A stretch of 64,000 bases of DNA, taken from positions 74,959,546 through 75,023,545 of the forward strand of contig NC_069125.1 of the NCBI RefSeq assembly GCF_026914265.1. Reading direction: 5' to 3'. Shown here piece after piece: positions 1 to 13,408 of the stretch; positions within the stretch are counted from its first letter, which is position 1; every line of letters starts with the position of its first letter. The DNA comes from Mya arenaria. Its lineage: Eukaryota; Mollusca; Bivalvia; Myida; Myidae. Made by a program: the position numbers and the translations under genes. Below the pieces are notes generated by a model. The model worked only from the letters and a program-made list of their open reading frames with translations. It ran no database searches and was not told the DNA's origin.

Positions 1-1430
1 AGTTTGAGCTTAAAAAACGTGGCATCGATGTTTCCCTATTACTTTAAAATGAAGATTTTAAATAATATTTATGAAAAGAAGATCCGATGCACTCGCGCAC
101 TGTATATTTTTTATGCATACAGGAACATGCAAACTGTCTCCAAGGAAACACCATTTGTTCTAGGTTGTGTGTATATTGTATGGATCGGAAGCAATTAGCC
201 CCCAGATGAGTGGTCAGTGCGTGAGTACGTGTGTATACAACAAACGCAGTTCTATGGGTTATTAAGACACCATTAAACATTATGTTGTTGTTGTTGTTGT
301 TGTTGTTTTTGGTGCGCATACTAATTATGTTTATTATATGCTTTCCCGTGGTTTATAGAGTTTTATAAGTGAAATAAAAATGATATTTCACTGTTTCAAA
401 CAGTGAAAATATCAATTTGAAATGTTTCACTGATTTGAAATTTTAGCCCGTTCTTTGACTTTCAACTTTATAAAACATCAGTGCGCACAATACCGGACCA
501 CAATATCAACGACGTCATTTCCGACGACACATGCGCATATCAATTGGACCGTTTTTCTAATAAAATGTTAATCAGTTATGTGTAAGCTATACAACAGATC
601 GTGGCTACGCCACTCGTGAAATATAACTTTTGGTGCTCACTCGGTGAAATATACTACGATCTTACACTGAAACCAACTTGGTCTCAATAATGGTTCAGAG
701 GAAATGTCTTAAACCGGGGGCTGTTTTCGGGTCAGGCACATCATGTTTACAGAGTGGTGAGCATTTTGTATAAATGGCCGAAGTATAGTTTCATGTTTGG
801 CGAATTAAGGTTTTCGATGTACAACAATGTCAATTGTGGATGCCTTGTGTCCCAAATACATTCTGGTCCCGGGTTATGAAAGCAGATAAAAAAAGAAAAT
901 TTTCGTGAACAAAAAATCAATAAAAAAATCATTTTACAAAGGACAAACACAAACTACAATAACTATATGATAAACATGTAGTTCTATTCATTTAACAACA
1001 CATTTCTCCAAATATGACAAGAACTTATCAAGTAAGTTACAAACGGAAAGTATATATGAATGATAGGACATCTTTATGTCAAATATACCCATGTGCGCAT
1101 ATTTGCATTCTGTGGTATTTTAAATGGCAATTAAAAAAATCGATATTATGAATAAAATGCCAATAGCTTGTGTTGAAAAGTACATAATGATTAAGCTATT
1201 ACTAACATACCAACTTATACGTGATATACTGTTACTATAAATTCGGAAAAATAATAATGAATTGTTTGCTTCTTTTATAACCAATGCTGTAAGAAAAAGT
1301 AGTGCGATAGCCATAAATTAAATGCATATTAAAAGTTTAACACTCCATTTTGATAGCATACATGCATGTGTGTGTGTCACCGACACTTACTAGTTAAATC
1401 AGACACAAACATGGTATTTCAAACAGTTTA
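1..1430. other. AT-rich stretch without a recognisable gene
   Basis: I see no convincing gene here; the open frames are short and unlike proteins I know. It contains a TTG microsatellite at about 283-309 and a small hairpin at 382-413, whose 13-14 nt arms carry one bulge (GATATTTCACTGT against its complement). Confidence 0.6.
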
Positions 1431-1504
1431 ATCCTTTAGAGAAAAGTTTGAGAGAATAAATTAGTTTCAAACAAGTTATTCTCTCAAACTTTTCTCTAAA
1501 GGAT
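1431..1504. repeat. Perfect 28-bp inverted repeat (foldback)
   Basis: The arms 1431-1458 and 1477-1504 are exact reverse complements (ATCCTTTAGAGAAAAGTTTG and onward), separated by 18 nt. It lies about 125 bp before the 28-bp minisatellite. It could be a foldback element or a very short MITE; no target duplication is clear. Confidence 0.85.
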
Positions 1505-1629
1505 AACATTGTTTGTTAAACAGTCTGCTTTCCTTAATTTGTTTTATTTGTCAATTATTAACGGTAAACTCTGCCAAAATCGAAATGCCCCCGGGGCTTA
1601 TCAATTTGTGCGTTTATATGACATAAAAT

Positions 1630-4600
1630 ATCCACAGGAGCAAATTTACTCCACCTTTAGACAGAGGGCAAACTTACTCCACCTCCAGACAGAGGGCAAA
1701 TATACTCCACCTCCAATCAGAGGGCAAATATACTCCACCTCCAGACCGAGAGCAAATATACTCCACCTCCAGACAGAGGGGAAATATACTCCACCTCCAG
1801 ACAGAGGGCAAATATACTCCACCTCCAATCAGAGGGCAAATATACTCCACCTCCAGACCGAGAGCAAATATACTCCACCTCCAATCAGAGGGCAAATATA
1901 CTCCACCTCCAGACCGAGAGCAAATATACTCCACCTCCAATCAGAGGGCAAATATACCCCACCTCCAGACAGAGGGCAAATATACTCCACCTCCAGACCG
2001 AGAGCAAATATACTCCACCTCCAATCAGAGGGCAAATATACCCCACCTCCAGACAGAGGGCAAATATACTCCACCTCCAGACAGAGGGCAAATATACTCC
2101 ACCTCCAGACAGAGGGCAAATATACTCCACCTCCAGACAGAGGGCAAATATACTCCACCTCCAGACAGAGGGCATATATACTCCACCTCCAGACAGAGGG
2201 CAAATATACTCCACCTCCAATCAGAGGTCAAATATACTCCACCTCCAGACCGAGAGCAAATATACTCCACCTCCAGACAGAGGGGAAATATACTCCACCT
2301 CCAGACAGAGGGCAAATATACTCCACCTCCAATCAGAGGGCAAATATACTCCACCTCCAGACCCAGAGCAAATATACTCCACCTCCAATCAGAGGGCAAA
2401 TATACTCCACCTCCAGACCGAGAGCAAATATACTCCACCTCCAATCAGAGGGCAAATATACCCCACCTCCAGACAGAGGGCAAATATACTCCACCTCCAG
2501 ACCGAGAGCAAACATACTCCACCTCCAATCAGAGGGCAAATATACTCCACTTCCAGACCGAGAGCAAATATACTCCACCTCCAATCAGAGGGCAAATATA
2601 CCCCACCTGCAGACCGAGAGCAAATATACTCCACCTTTAGACCGAGGGCAAATATACCCCACCTCCAGACAGAGGGCAAATTTACTCCACCTTTAGACAG
2701 AGGGTAAATTACTCCACCTTCAGACAATGGGTAAATAACTCCACCTCCAGACCGAGGGCAAATATACTCCACCTCCAGACAGAGGGCAAATATACCCCAC
2801 CTCCAGACAGAGGGTAAATATACTCCACCTTCAGACCGAGAGCAAATATACCCCACCTTCAAACAGAGGGCACATATACTCCACCTTCAGGCAGAGGGCA
2901 AATTTACTCCACCTCCAGACAGAGGGCACATATACTCCACCTTCAGACAGAGGGCACATATACTCCACCTTCAGTCAGAGGGCAAATATACTCCACCTTC
3001 AGACAGAGGGCACATATACTCCACCTTCAGACAGAGGGCAAATTTACTCCACCTCCAGACCGAGAGCAAATTTACCCCACCTCCAGACCGAGGGCAAATA
3101 TACTCCACCTCCAGACAGAGGGCAAATTTACTCCACCTTTAGACAGAGGGCACATATACTCCACCTTCAGACAATGGGTAAATAATTCCACCTCCAGACC
3201 GAGGTCAAACAACTCCACCTCCAGACAGAGGGCAAATATACCCCACCCCCAGACAGAGGGTAAATTACTCCACCTCTAGACAGAGGGCAAATATACTCCA
3301 CCTCCAGACAGAGGGCAAATTTACTCCACCTTTAGACAGAGGGTAAATTACTCCACCTCTAGACCGAGGGCAAGTATACTCCACCTCCAGACAATGGGCA
3401 AATATACTCCATCTTCAGACAGTGGGTAAATAACTCCACCTCCAGACCGAGGGCAAATATACCCCACCTCCAGACACAGGGCAAATATACCCCACCTCCA
3501 GACAGAGGGTAAATTACTCCACCTCTAGACAGAGGGCACATATACTCCACCTTCAGACAATGGGTAGATAACTCCACCTCCAGACCGAGGGCAAATATAC
3601 TCCACCTCCAGACAGAGGGTAAATATACTCCACCTCTAGACAGAGGGCAAATATACTCCACCTCCAGACAGAGGGTAAATTACTCCACCTCTAGACCGAG
3701 GGCAAATATACTCCACCTTCAGACAGAGGGCAAATATACTCCACCTCCAGACAGAGGGCAAATATACTCCATCTCCAGACAGAGGGCAAATATACTCCAT
3801 CTCCAGACAGAGGGTAGATTACTCCACCTCCAGACAGAGGGCAAATATACTCCACCTTCAGACAGAGGGTTAATTACTCCACCGCTAGACAGAGGGCAAA
3901 TATACTCCACCTCCAGACAGAGGGCAAATATACCCCACCTCCAGACAGAGGGCAAATATACTCCATCTCCAGACAGAGGGTAAATTACTCCACCTCTAGA
4001 CCGAGGGCAAGTATACTCCACCTCCAGACAATGGGCAAATATACCCCACCTCCAGACACAGGGTAAATTACTCCACCTCTAGACAGAGGGCACATATACT
4101 CCACCTTCAGACAATGGGTAAATAACTCCACCTCCAGACAGAGGGCACATATACTCCACCTTCAGACAGAGGGCAAATTTACTCCACCTCCAGACCGATA
4201 GCAAATATACCCCACCTCCAGACCGAGGGCAAATATACTCCACCTCCAGACAGAGGGCAAATTTACTCCACCTTTAGACAGAGGGCACATATACTCCACC
4301 TTCAGACAATGGGTAAATAATTCCACCTCCAGACCGAGGTCAAACAACTCCACCTCCAGACAGAGGGCAAATATACCCCTACCCCAGACAGAGGGTAAAT
4401 TACTCCACCTCTAGACAGAGGGCAAATATACTCCACCTCCAGACAGAGGGCAAATTTACTCCACCTTAAGACAGAGGGTAAATTACTCCACCTCTAGACC
4501 GAGGGCAAGTATACTCCACCTCCAGACAATGGGCAAATATACCCCACCTCCAGACAGAGGGTAAATAACTCCACCTCTAGACAGAGGGCAAATATACTCC

Positions 4601-6648
4601 ATCTTCAGACAATGGGTAAATAACTCCACCTCCAGACCGAGGGCAAATATACTCCACCTCCAGACAGAGGGCAAATATACCCCACCCCCAGACAGAGGGT
4701 AAATTACTCCACCTCTAGACAGAGGGCAAATATACTCCACCTCCAGACAGAGGGCAAATTTACTCCACCTTTAGACAGAGGGTAAATTACTCCACCTCTA
4801 GACCGAGGGCAAGTATATTCCACCTCCAGACAATGGGCAAATATACCCCACCTCCAGACAGAGGGCAAATATACTCCACCTCCAGACAGAGGGCAAATTT
4901 ACTCCACCTTTAGACAGAGGGTAAATTACTCCACCTCTAGACCGAGGGCAAGTATACTCCACCTCCAGACAATGGGAAAATAAACTCCATCTTCAGACAG
5001 TGGGTAAATAACTCCACCTCCAGACCGAGGGCAAATATACCCCACCTCCAGACACAGGGCAAATATACCCCACCTCCAGACAGAGGGTAAATTACTCCAC
5101 CTCTAGACAGAGGGCACATATACTCCACCTTCAGACAATGGGTAGATAACTCCACCTCCAGACAGAGGGCAAATATACTCCACCTCCAGACAGAGGGTAA
5201 ATATACTCCACCTCTAGACAGAGGGCAAATATACTCCACCTCCAGACAGAGGGTAAATTACTCCACCTCTAGACCGAGGGCAAGTATACTCCACCTCCAG
5301 TCAATGGGAAAATATACCCCACCTCCAGACAGAGGGTAAATAACTCCACCTCTAGACAGAGGGCAGATATACTCCATCTTCAGACAGTGGGTAAATAAAC
5401 CCCACCTCCAGACAGAGGGCAAATATACTCCACCTCTAGACAGAGGGCAAATATACTCCACCTCCAGACAGAGGGCAAATATACCCCACCTCCAGACAGA
5501 GGGTAATAACTCCACCTCTAGACAGAGGGCAAATATACTCCATCTTCAGACAGTGGGTAAATAACTCCACCTCCAGACCGAGGGCAAATATACTCCACCA
5601 CTAGACAGAGGGCAAATATACTCCACCTCCAGACAGAGGGCAAATATACTCCATCTCCAGACAGAGGGCAAATATACTCCATCTCCAGACAGAGGGTAAA
5701 TTACTCCACCTCCAGACAGAGGGCAAATATACTCCACCTTCAGACAGAGGGTTAATTACTCCACCGCTAGACAGAGGGCAAATGTACTCCACCTCCAGAC
5801 AGAGGGCAAATATACCCCACCTCCAGACAGAGGGCAAATATACTCCATCTCCAGACAGAGGGTAAATTACTCCACCTCTAGACCGAGGGCAAGTATACTC
5901 CACCTCCAGACAATGGGCAAATATACCCCACCTCCAGACAGAGGGTAAATTACTCCACCTCTAGACAGAGGGCAAATATACTCCACCTTCAGACAATGGG
6001 TAAATAACTCCACCTCCAGACAGAGGGCAAATATACTCCACCTTCAGACAGAGAGCAAATTCACTCCACCTCCAGACCGAGAGCGAATTCACTCCACCTC
6101 CAGACCGAGAGCAAATTTACTCCACCTCCAGACCGAGAGCAAATTCAGTCCACCTCACACCGAGAGCAAATTTACTCCACCTCCAGACCGAGAGCAAATT
6201 CACTCCACCTCCAGACCGAGAGCAAATTCACTCCACCTCCAGACCGAGAGCAAATTCAGTCCACCTCCAGACCGAGAGCAAATTTACTCCACCTCCAGAC
6301 CGAGAGCAAATTTACTCAACCTCCAGGCCGAGGACAAATTCACTCCACCTCCAGACCGAGAGCAAATTCACTCCATCTCCAGACCGAGAGCAAATTCACT
6401 CCACCTCCAGACCGAGGGCAAATTCAGTCCACCTCCAGACCGAGGGTAAATTACTCCACATCCAGACCGAGAGCAAATTTACTCCACCACCAGACCGAGA
6501 GCATATTTACTCAACCTTCAGACCGAGGACAAATTTACTCCTCCTCCAGACCGAGAGCAAATTTACTCCACCTCCAGACCGAGGGCAAATTCACTCCACC
6601 TCCAGACCGAGAGCAAATTTGCGCCACCTCCAGACCGAAGGCAAATGT
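1630..6648. repeat. 28-bp minisatellite array A (about 180 units)
   Basis: Tandem units of 28 bp begin CTCCACCTCCAGACAGAGGG and end GCAAATATA; 27-bp variants end TAAATTA. Three zones can be seen: fairly uniform 28-mers to about 2640, a mixed zone to about 6045, and a last zone in which units read AGACCGAGAGCAAATTCA. In the middle zone, 3359-3661 recurs nearly unchanged at 4937-5239, and 3719-4021 recurs at 5601-5903, so blocks of many units have been copied. The consensus has no stop in several frames, which explains a 395-codon open frame on plus and several on minus. I do not regard these as genes. Confidence 0.95.
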
Positions 6649-7445
6649 ATGCCCTTAATTATTTTCGTTTATATTCAATTATTTGCCCAAGTGCGTAAAT
6701 ATCGACATATAAATGGCCTGATAGAAATAACAAATAACCAATTAGATACCGAAATTTTAGAGTTTGTTTCACTACAGACAAAGTCAATCTGAGAATGCCA
6801 CTATGAGTTACTAGTACTAGCAATATGAATCCCAAGTTACACTTTCTGTAAAGGCGTCCCTTTTATTGTCAGATGTAGGTTGGATACAGATTGTTTAAAG
6901 CTTATGATAAGCCATCTGCAAATATATTTATACTTGCAGAAACATGGCGGGTATTCATTGGAGAAACATTTTAATGTGTCTTTTGTTGTAGTGCAAACGA
7001 GTGGAAAATGGGCCTAAACGGTGGTCTCTTGTTTTTCCTTGCTTACTAGTACAATTTAAACAATCGGGGAAAGTATTTTTTATAGGGTTGCCTATGTGTT
7101 ATGTAAGATGTGAACATTCTGAATTAATGCAAACTCATGAACGTCTAGAACTTGCTAGAAGTTGTATTTTGACAGTGTAAAACTTAGGTTTTCATGTGTT
7201 GCCAGTTTTTAACAGAGAAATAAATGAATAAACAATGAATATATATATTTCTAAACAAAACAAAATATATTATATTGTGATTTGAACTTAAAACCACCAA
7301 ATCATCTGACTTTCTGAATTGATATATATCCAGGAGTAATCGTACATGTAAATTGTGTGTATTAATTACGTACTTTTTATTGATGAGGAATTTAGCGTTA
7401 GAAATTTGCCGATGCGTATAAATTGTGCATTGTTATATAAATTAT
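6649..7445. other. Unique AT-rich spacer between arrays A and B
   Basis: No gene, RNA or repeat recognised in this stretch. Confidence 0.5.
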
Positions 7446-9398
7446 TGGCCCAGCCTTCACCCTTTGACTCAAACTCCCTGGCTTTTGGCTCACGTATTGC
7501 CTCAGCCTTCACCCTTTGGCTCAAACTCCCTGGCTTTTGTCTCACGTATTGCCTCAGCCTTCACCCTTTGGCTCAAACTCCCTGGCTTTTGTCTCACGTA
7601 TTGCCTCAGCCTTCACCCTTTGGCTCAAACTCCCCGGCTTTTGGCTCACGTATTGCCTCAGCCTTCACCCTTTGGCTCAAACTCCCCGGCTTTTGGCTCA
7701 CGTATTGCCTCAGCCTTCACCCTTTGGCTCAAACTCCCCGGCTTTTGGCTCACGTATTGCCTCAGCCTTCACCCTTTGGCTCAAACTCCCCGGCTTTGGC
7801 TCACGTATTGCCTCAGCATTCACCCTTTGGCTCAAACTCCCTGGCTTTCGCTCACGTATTGCCTCAGCCTTCGCCCTTTGGCTCAAACTCCCTGGCTTTG
7901 GCTCACGTATTGCCTCAGCATTCGCCCTTTGGCTCAAACTCCCTGGCTTTGGCTCACGTATTGCCTCAGCATTCGCCCTTTGGCTCAAACTCCCTGGCTT
8001 TTGGCTCACGTATTGCCTCAGCATTCGCCCTTTGGCTCAAACTCCCTGGCTTTTGGCTCACGTATTGCCTCAGCCTTCACTCTTTGGCTCAAACTCCATG
8101 GCTTTTGGCTCACGTATTGCCTCAGCCTTCACCCTTTGGCTCAAACTCCCTGGCTTTTGGCTCACGTATTGCCTCAGCCTTCACTCTTTGGCTCAAACTC
8201 CCTGGCTTTTGGCTCACGTATTGCCTCAGCATTCACCCTTAGGCTCAAACTCCCTGGCTTTGGCTCACGTATTGCCTCAGCATTCGCCCTTTGGCTCAAA
8301 CTCCCTGGCTTTGACTCACGTATTGCCTCAGCCTTCACCTTTTGGCTCAAACTCCATGGCTTTGGCTCACGTATTGCCTCAGCATTCGCCCTTTGGCTCA
8401 AACTCCATGGCTTTTGGCTCACGTATTGCCTCAGCCTTCGCCCTTTGGCTCAAACTCCCTGGCTTTTGGCTCACGTATTGCCTCAGCCTTCGCCCTTTGG
8501 CTCAAACTCCCTGGCTTTTGGCTCACGTATTGCCTCAGCCTTCACCCTTTGGCTCAAACTCCCCGGCTTTTGGCTCACGTATTGCATCAGTCTTCACCCT
8601 TTGGCTCAAACTCCATGGCTTTGACTCACGTATTGCCTCAGCATTCGCCTTTTGGCTCAAACTCCATGGCTTTGGCTCACGTATTGCCTCAGCATTCGCC
8701 CTTTGGCTCAAACTCCATGGCTTTGGCTCACGTATTGCCTCAGCCTTCGCCCTTTGGCTCAAACTCCCTGGCTTTGGCTCACGTATGCCTCAGCCTTCGC
8801 CCTTTGGCTCAAACTCCCTGGCTTTTGGCTCACGTATTGCCTCAGCCTTCACCCTTTGGCTCAAACTCCCTGGCTTTGGCTCACGTATTGCCTCAGCCTT
8901 CACCCTTTGGCTCAAACTCCTTGGCTTTGGCTCACGTATTGCATCAGTCTTCGCCCTTTGGCTCAAACTCCTTGGCTTTGGCTCACGTATTGCATCAGTC
9001 TTCGCCCTTTGGCTCAAACTCCTTGGCTTTGGCTCACGTATTGCATCAGTCTTCGCCCTTTGGCTCAAACTCCTTGGCTTTGGCTCACGTATTGCATCAG
9101 TCTTCGCCCTTTGGCTCAAACTCCCTGGCTTTGGCTCACGTATGCCTCAGCCTTCGCCCTTTGGCTCAAACTCCCTGGCTTTTGGCTCACGTATTGCATC
9201 AGCCTTCACCCTTTGGCTCAAACTCCTTGGCTTTGGCTCACGTATTGCATCAGTCTTCGCCCTTTGGCTCAAACTCCCTGGCTTTTGGCTCACGTATTGC
9301 ATCAGTCTTCGCCCTTTGGCTCAAACTCCTTGGCTTTGGCTCACGTATTGCATCAGTCTTCGCCCTTTGGCTCAAACTCCCTGGCTATTGGCTCAAGC
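7446..9398. repeat. 51/52-bp minisatellite array B (about 38 units)
   Basis: Units contain CCTTTGGCTCAAACTCCC followed by TGGCTTTTGGCTCACG and TATTGCCTCA. They are 52 bp with four T in GGCTTTTGG and 51 bp with three. The one-base difference shifts frame between units, so the long open frames (720 codons from 7516 on plus) mix three translations. Sub-variants are ordered: CCTTCACCC units dominate on the left, while GCATCAGTCTTCGCCC units are homogenised at about 8940-9380. No start context, introns or non-repeat domain argue for a gene. Confidence 0.95.
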
Positions 9399-11608
9399 TC
9401 AACCCCAAAAGGAGAAAAACATGCTTATTCTAGTGAACAGGCGGTCTTATTCATTGTCGACAAAAAGAAAAGCACTCGTTAATACTAGTATTATCTCAAA
9501 TGTATACTTCCTAAGCGAAATTCAGCTAAAAATTGATGATTTTCTCTACCATTTTCTATTGGAGAGTTCTATAGTACATATATCCATAAACATTATTTCT
9601 ATAAAATTATCATATGATTTTTTGTCTTCATCATTAAAAAATAATGCATCAAATTTTTTGTATCAACCAATATTGTGACCCTTTAAAATGTATGAATGCA
9701 TTTTACTGGACCGATGTCAGGAAAACATTACTAAACAGCTGAATAGGCAGCATGATGCTTTCCAACTGCATGGGTTGCATTATGACCAGTGTTTCATTAA
9801 GAACGTGTTTGTATTTTGCGACAGACTTCTCGTTCCCTGTATACATGTATTAAGTACACGCCCGACGGTGTGGCACGAAGGTCTCTTATAAATAGCTGAA
9901 GTCGAATACAGACGTAAATGTTTAATAACCGACGATCTATAGGAATATAACATTACATATATGACGGCAACGCAACATGTACTCGTGTAGCGCGAAACAG
10001 TGGGCTGTAATCCGAGGGTCACCCGGTACTCCAGTGATCCCGTCAAGGAGGCAAGAGTTCGCCTTAATGGTTTGAACATGAGCTTGAACACAGTAGAAAC
10101 GGACTGTGTGTACATAACATTATTATGTACGCACCTACTGTTGCGTGTGCCGTATGTGGAAATAAGAATGGATGGATATGTTGCAAATGTTGGATATTTG
10201 CTCTGATTAGTAAAAAACGTGGAGATTCCTGTATGATTCAAATAAGTGTTCTTCTATTGTGTTTAATAGACCAGGTCTAAGGTTTGGCCATCAAACGCTT
10301 AACAGTAGCCTTTCTTCTTAGGAACCACTACCAACTAGTGTAAAAGAATACGCACTTATTGATAATATGCATTGACAGATTGTCAGTTAGGAACATATTC
10401 AAGAGTAATACGCTTGCAGAGAGAACATTAGGCTTATTGAATATATGCGCATCAGCAATGTCATCTACATCATGGCTGGCACCATTAGTGCAAACACATT
10501 GAAGTCAGGCTTTTTTACCAAAGGCCCTATACACTTGAATAACTTTTCCAAAAACAATCCATATGATATATCAACCAAATATGTTCTGTCGAAGTCGAAT
10601 ACGTTCTGTCGCCGTTAAACATGATACCATATCCATTGGTTGTAAAATGCTATAAATACTGGGTAAGTTGTGAGAATTACCATGCCATTATTTAGCAAAG
10701 ACTATTTTCAATAACAGGCTTATTCGACTTTTACTAACTTTGATAACAAAAATGTAGGTTTTAAACCTGACTTTTATTGGCTGCTAAAGAAAAACATCTT
10801 GCTGTCACATTTAACGCATAATACGGACACCAGCCAGTTTCCATCGAAGTACGCATGGATCGGCATTATCATGGTCATTAAACGTATTGGTTATGCAGAA
10901 ACTGTTGTTGAAAATGTGACATGGCCGTTATGGAAATTCCTTGAACAAGACCGAAACTTCACTCAGTTTGTAAATCAATTCTGAATGAATAAGCACTTTT
11001 TCGTGCCTCGCCTATATATTCAGATATGTAAATATTGCCACTTAATGACCGACAACATTCGTATACTTCTGTTACTGGTTTTGTTTTGTTTTGCTCTCAA
11101 GATCAGAACTGAAAATTATGACTGTTGTTTTGTCATTTATCCTGTTCCGATTTATGTGCTTAAATTACTGCGTAGAATAAAATATTCAGTATCGAGGATT
11201 AATTATTTTTGACATTTGTAATGTTATTGAAATTAAGTCGGTTTATGACCTTGTTTTATGTTTTACTAGTAATACTGTAATATGATTATTTTCTCCATAT
11301 CTAAACTGTTCAAATGTAGTTATTTTTCCTTGAGTGTTTAAATGTAATATTTGTATAAATAGAGAAATGGATGATAATTGTGTGTATATAAACACCAACA
11401 CGTATCTCAGCCATTATGGTTTAACTGATTACGGGAGTTCAATCAATTTTACAAATTTGTAGAGCATCTCCAAAGACAATTTTTAAGATAAATATGACTT
11501 AAATCAAACATTATATGCAACATATATAATCCATGACAGCTCGGATTCGTGAAAAGTTCCTATATTTATTTAAAACAACCACATTTGTATCCACTACAGT
11601 GTTACAAA
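9399..11608. other. Intergenic stretch without a recognisable gene
   Basis: The open frames here (largest 153 codons at 9780-10241, minus) resemble no family I know and lack splice-site support. I see nothing else. Confidence 0.5.
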
Positions 11609-11922
11609 TGCACCAGTCAATTGTAACCACGGCTCCCCCAGGTCCGGGAGTATACCGGGGATTACCGGGAAATTGGGCCGTGTTTTTACCTTCCAGGTGG
11701 CCCCGCAGTGCCGGGTGAATGCGGTGGTTTTGTATTCGCGCCAAATATAGCAGGGAATGGGCCTTACCTAGGGTCCCTGTGGTGCGGGGGCATTTGGCGG
11801 GGATTTTACCATCAGTTCGTCTCCGCAGAGCGCAGATTTTACCCGGGCTTGTCTGGGCCGAAAGTCAAAGTCCCCGCTAGTCCCCGGACCTGGGGAGGCC
11901 GTGGTTACAATTGACTGGTGCA
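11609..11922. mobile_element. MITE-like element, TGCACCAGTC family, copy 1
   Basis: The ends are inverted repeats: TGCACCAGTCAATTGTAACC at the left and its exact complement at the right, ending at 11922. The 314-bp body is GC-rich (CCCGG, GGGG tracts) compared with its surroundings and carries no transposase. Further copies lie at 31906-32209 and about 63331-63745. Copy 2 is flanked by TTA on both sides, which would fit a PIF/Harbinger-type target duplication, but this copy lacks a clear one. Confidence 0.8.
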
Positions 11923-13408
11923 TAAGTTCTCCGACTATGACTGTATCTACAGGTTCGTCTGATGGCAAGATTATTATATCGCATTTATGCAAATTAAGAT
12001 TTAAACAACAACAACAACAACAAGTTGTTGTTGAATATAACAATAATAATAAACTTACGTAAAACTAGTTTCCTTTATATAGTATCTGTCACGAGTCGTC
12101 ATATAATACATACTTTTATTGTATAAGTAGAATGCATACTAAAGTGATATCCAATAAGAATTACAACAAAAACACTATACTTTTAACGAAATTAACTTTA
12201 TTTTTGAATTGTGACATCATATCCAGTAATTTATATCCACGCTTTCCTCTTAAGGGTTTGGTGTAAAATGTACTACTTATTCAAATAAATCTTCATCATC
12301 AATACAAAGTGAAAAATAAGCGTATGATTTGCTAGAACATTGCCACTTAAGCTATTATTTTTGCCATTTGGATTGATTGCAAACATGCGGTATGATATTT
12401 TACCAATGGAAATAGAGCAATGTTAAATTACACATGGGTACTGCTTATATTTATTATATGACCTATAAATATCAAGATAGCAATCGACGAAGCAAAATAA
12501 ATATCATATTCACTGGTTATTTTCATTATGTTGATCGAAACATAGAATGCCCCGGTGAGGTTATTTTTTTTAAGTCTTATTTGTTTGCAAATAAAACGAA
12601 TCTTAAAAAATAATTTGTCATATAATAAAACACTTTTTGACTAGTGAGCCATTGAATATGATCTGGCATTTACTGGTAGAAAGTGTTGCCAGTGTATATC
12701 AGAACATATTATATAGATCACTAGTCAATAGTTGTTTAATATTGCTTCTAAGCGTCAAACGAAATTTGGTATCGGGTGTGTGAACTGTCCGTATCGGTTA
12801 CATAAACTTTTAAAGACTACTTTCACTGGCCTACTGAACGCTTCAACGTTTTCATACGGAATTAACATTCGAAATGCTGTCATTTTCATGATTCGCCGGA
12901 AGTGACGTCACGTCAGACTTTTTTCATATACAAATTTGATGCGATCTATAATGTATTCATTTTACGGTGGTATGTGTAGATTAAATTAATATGAAAGTAT
13001 CTGCAATCGATTTAGAGCGTAAAATACTGAGCTCTTGGAGCACATTATTAATTTAATTTCAAGTTTTATTGACTTTAACTGTTGAACATGTATACAGATA
13101 AAAATAAGGACATGAAAGAACAAAATATCGGTAAGGACACAATATTACTACGCTCGCGTGAACTCGTGCTTGTATGTGTGCCTGCTATATAGGTGTTATT
13201 CTCTCCGTATATGGAGGAAAATAAAATTAAAGATCTGCCATCATATAAATTCAGTAAACTAGAAACATTCACTGTTAAAAGGCGAAAGGGTTGTCAAAAT
13301 ATGCACGAGACCTTATGTTGTACGCCATGTTGAAGTACGCCACCAGAAAAAATCCTCAATGAAAAATGTTATTTTGTGAGTATCCCATGTCTGAGCGGTG
13401 TAGGAAGA
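11923..13408. other. AT-rich intergenic stretch
   Basis: An AAC-type microsatellite lies at about 12004-12035. No gene is recognised. Confidence 0.5.

Noticed and set aside
1509-2696. 395-codon open frame on plus
   Set aside because: It is a translation of the 28-bp minisatellite. As 28 is not a multiple of three, the same peptide cycles through all frames, and no frame has stops.
7355-9678. Open frames of 295 to 720 codons on plus and hydrophilic 17-residue repeats on minus
   Set aside because: All come from the 51/52-bp array. Single-base length differences shift frame between units, and no gene structure surrounds them.
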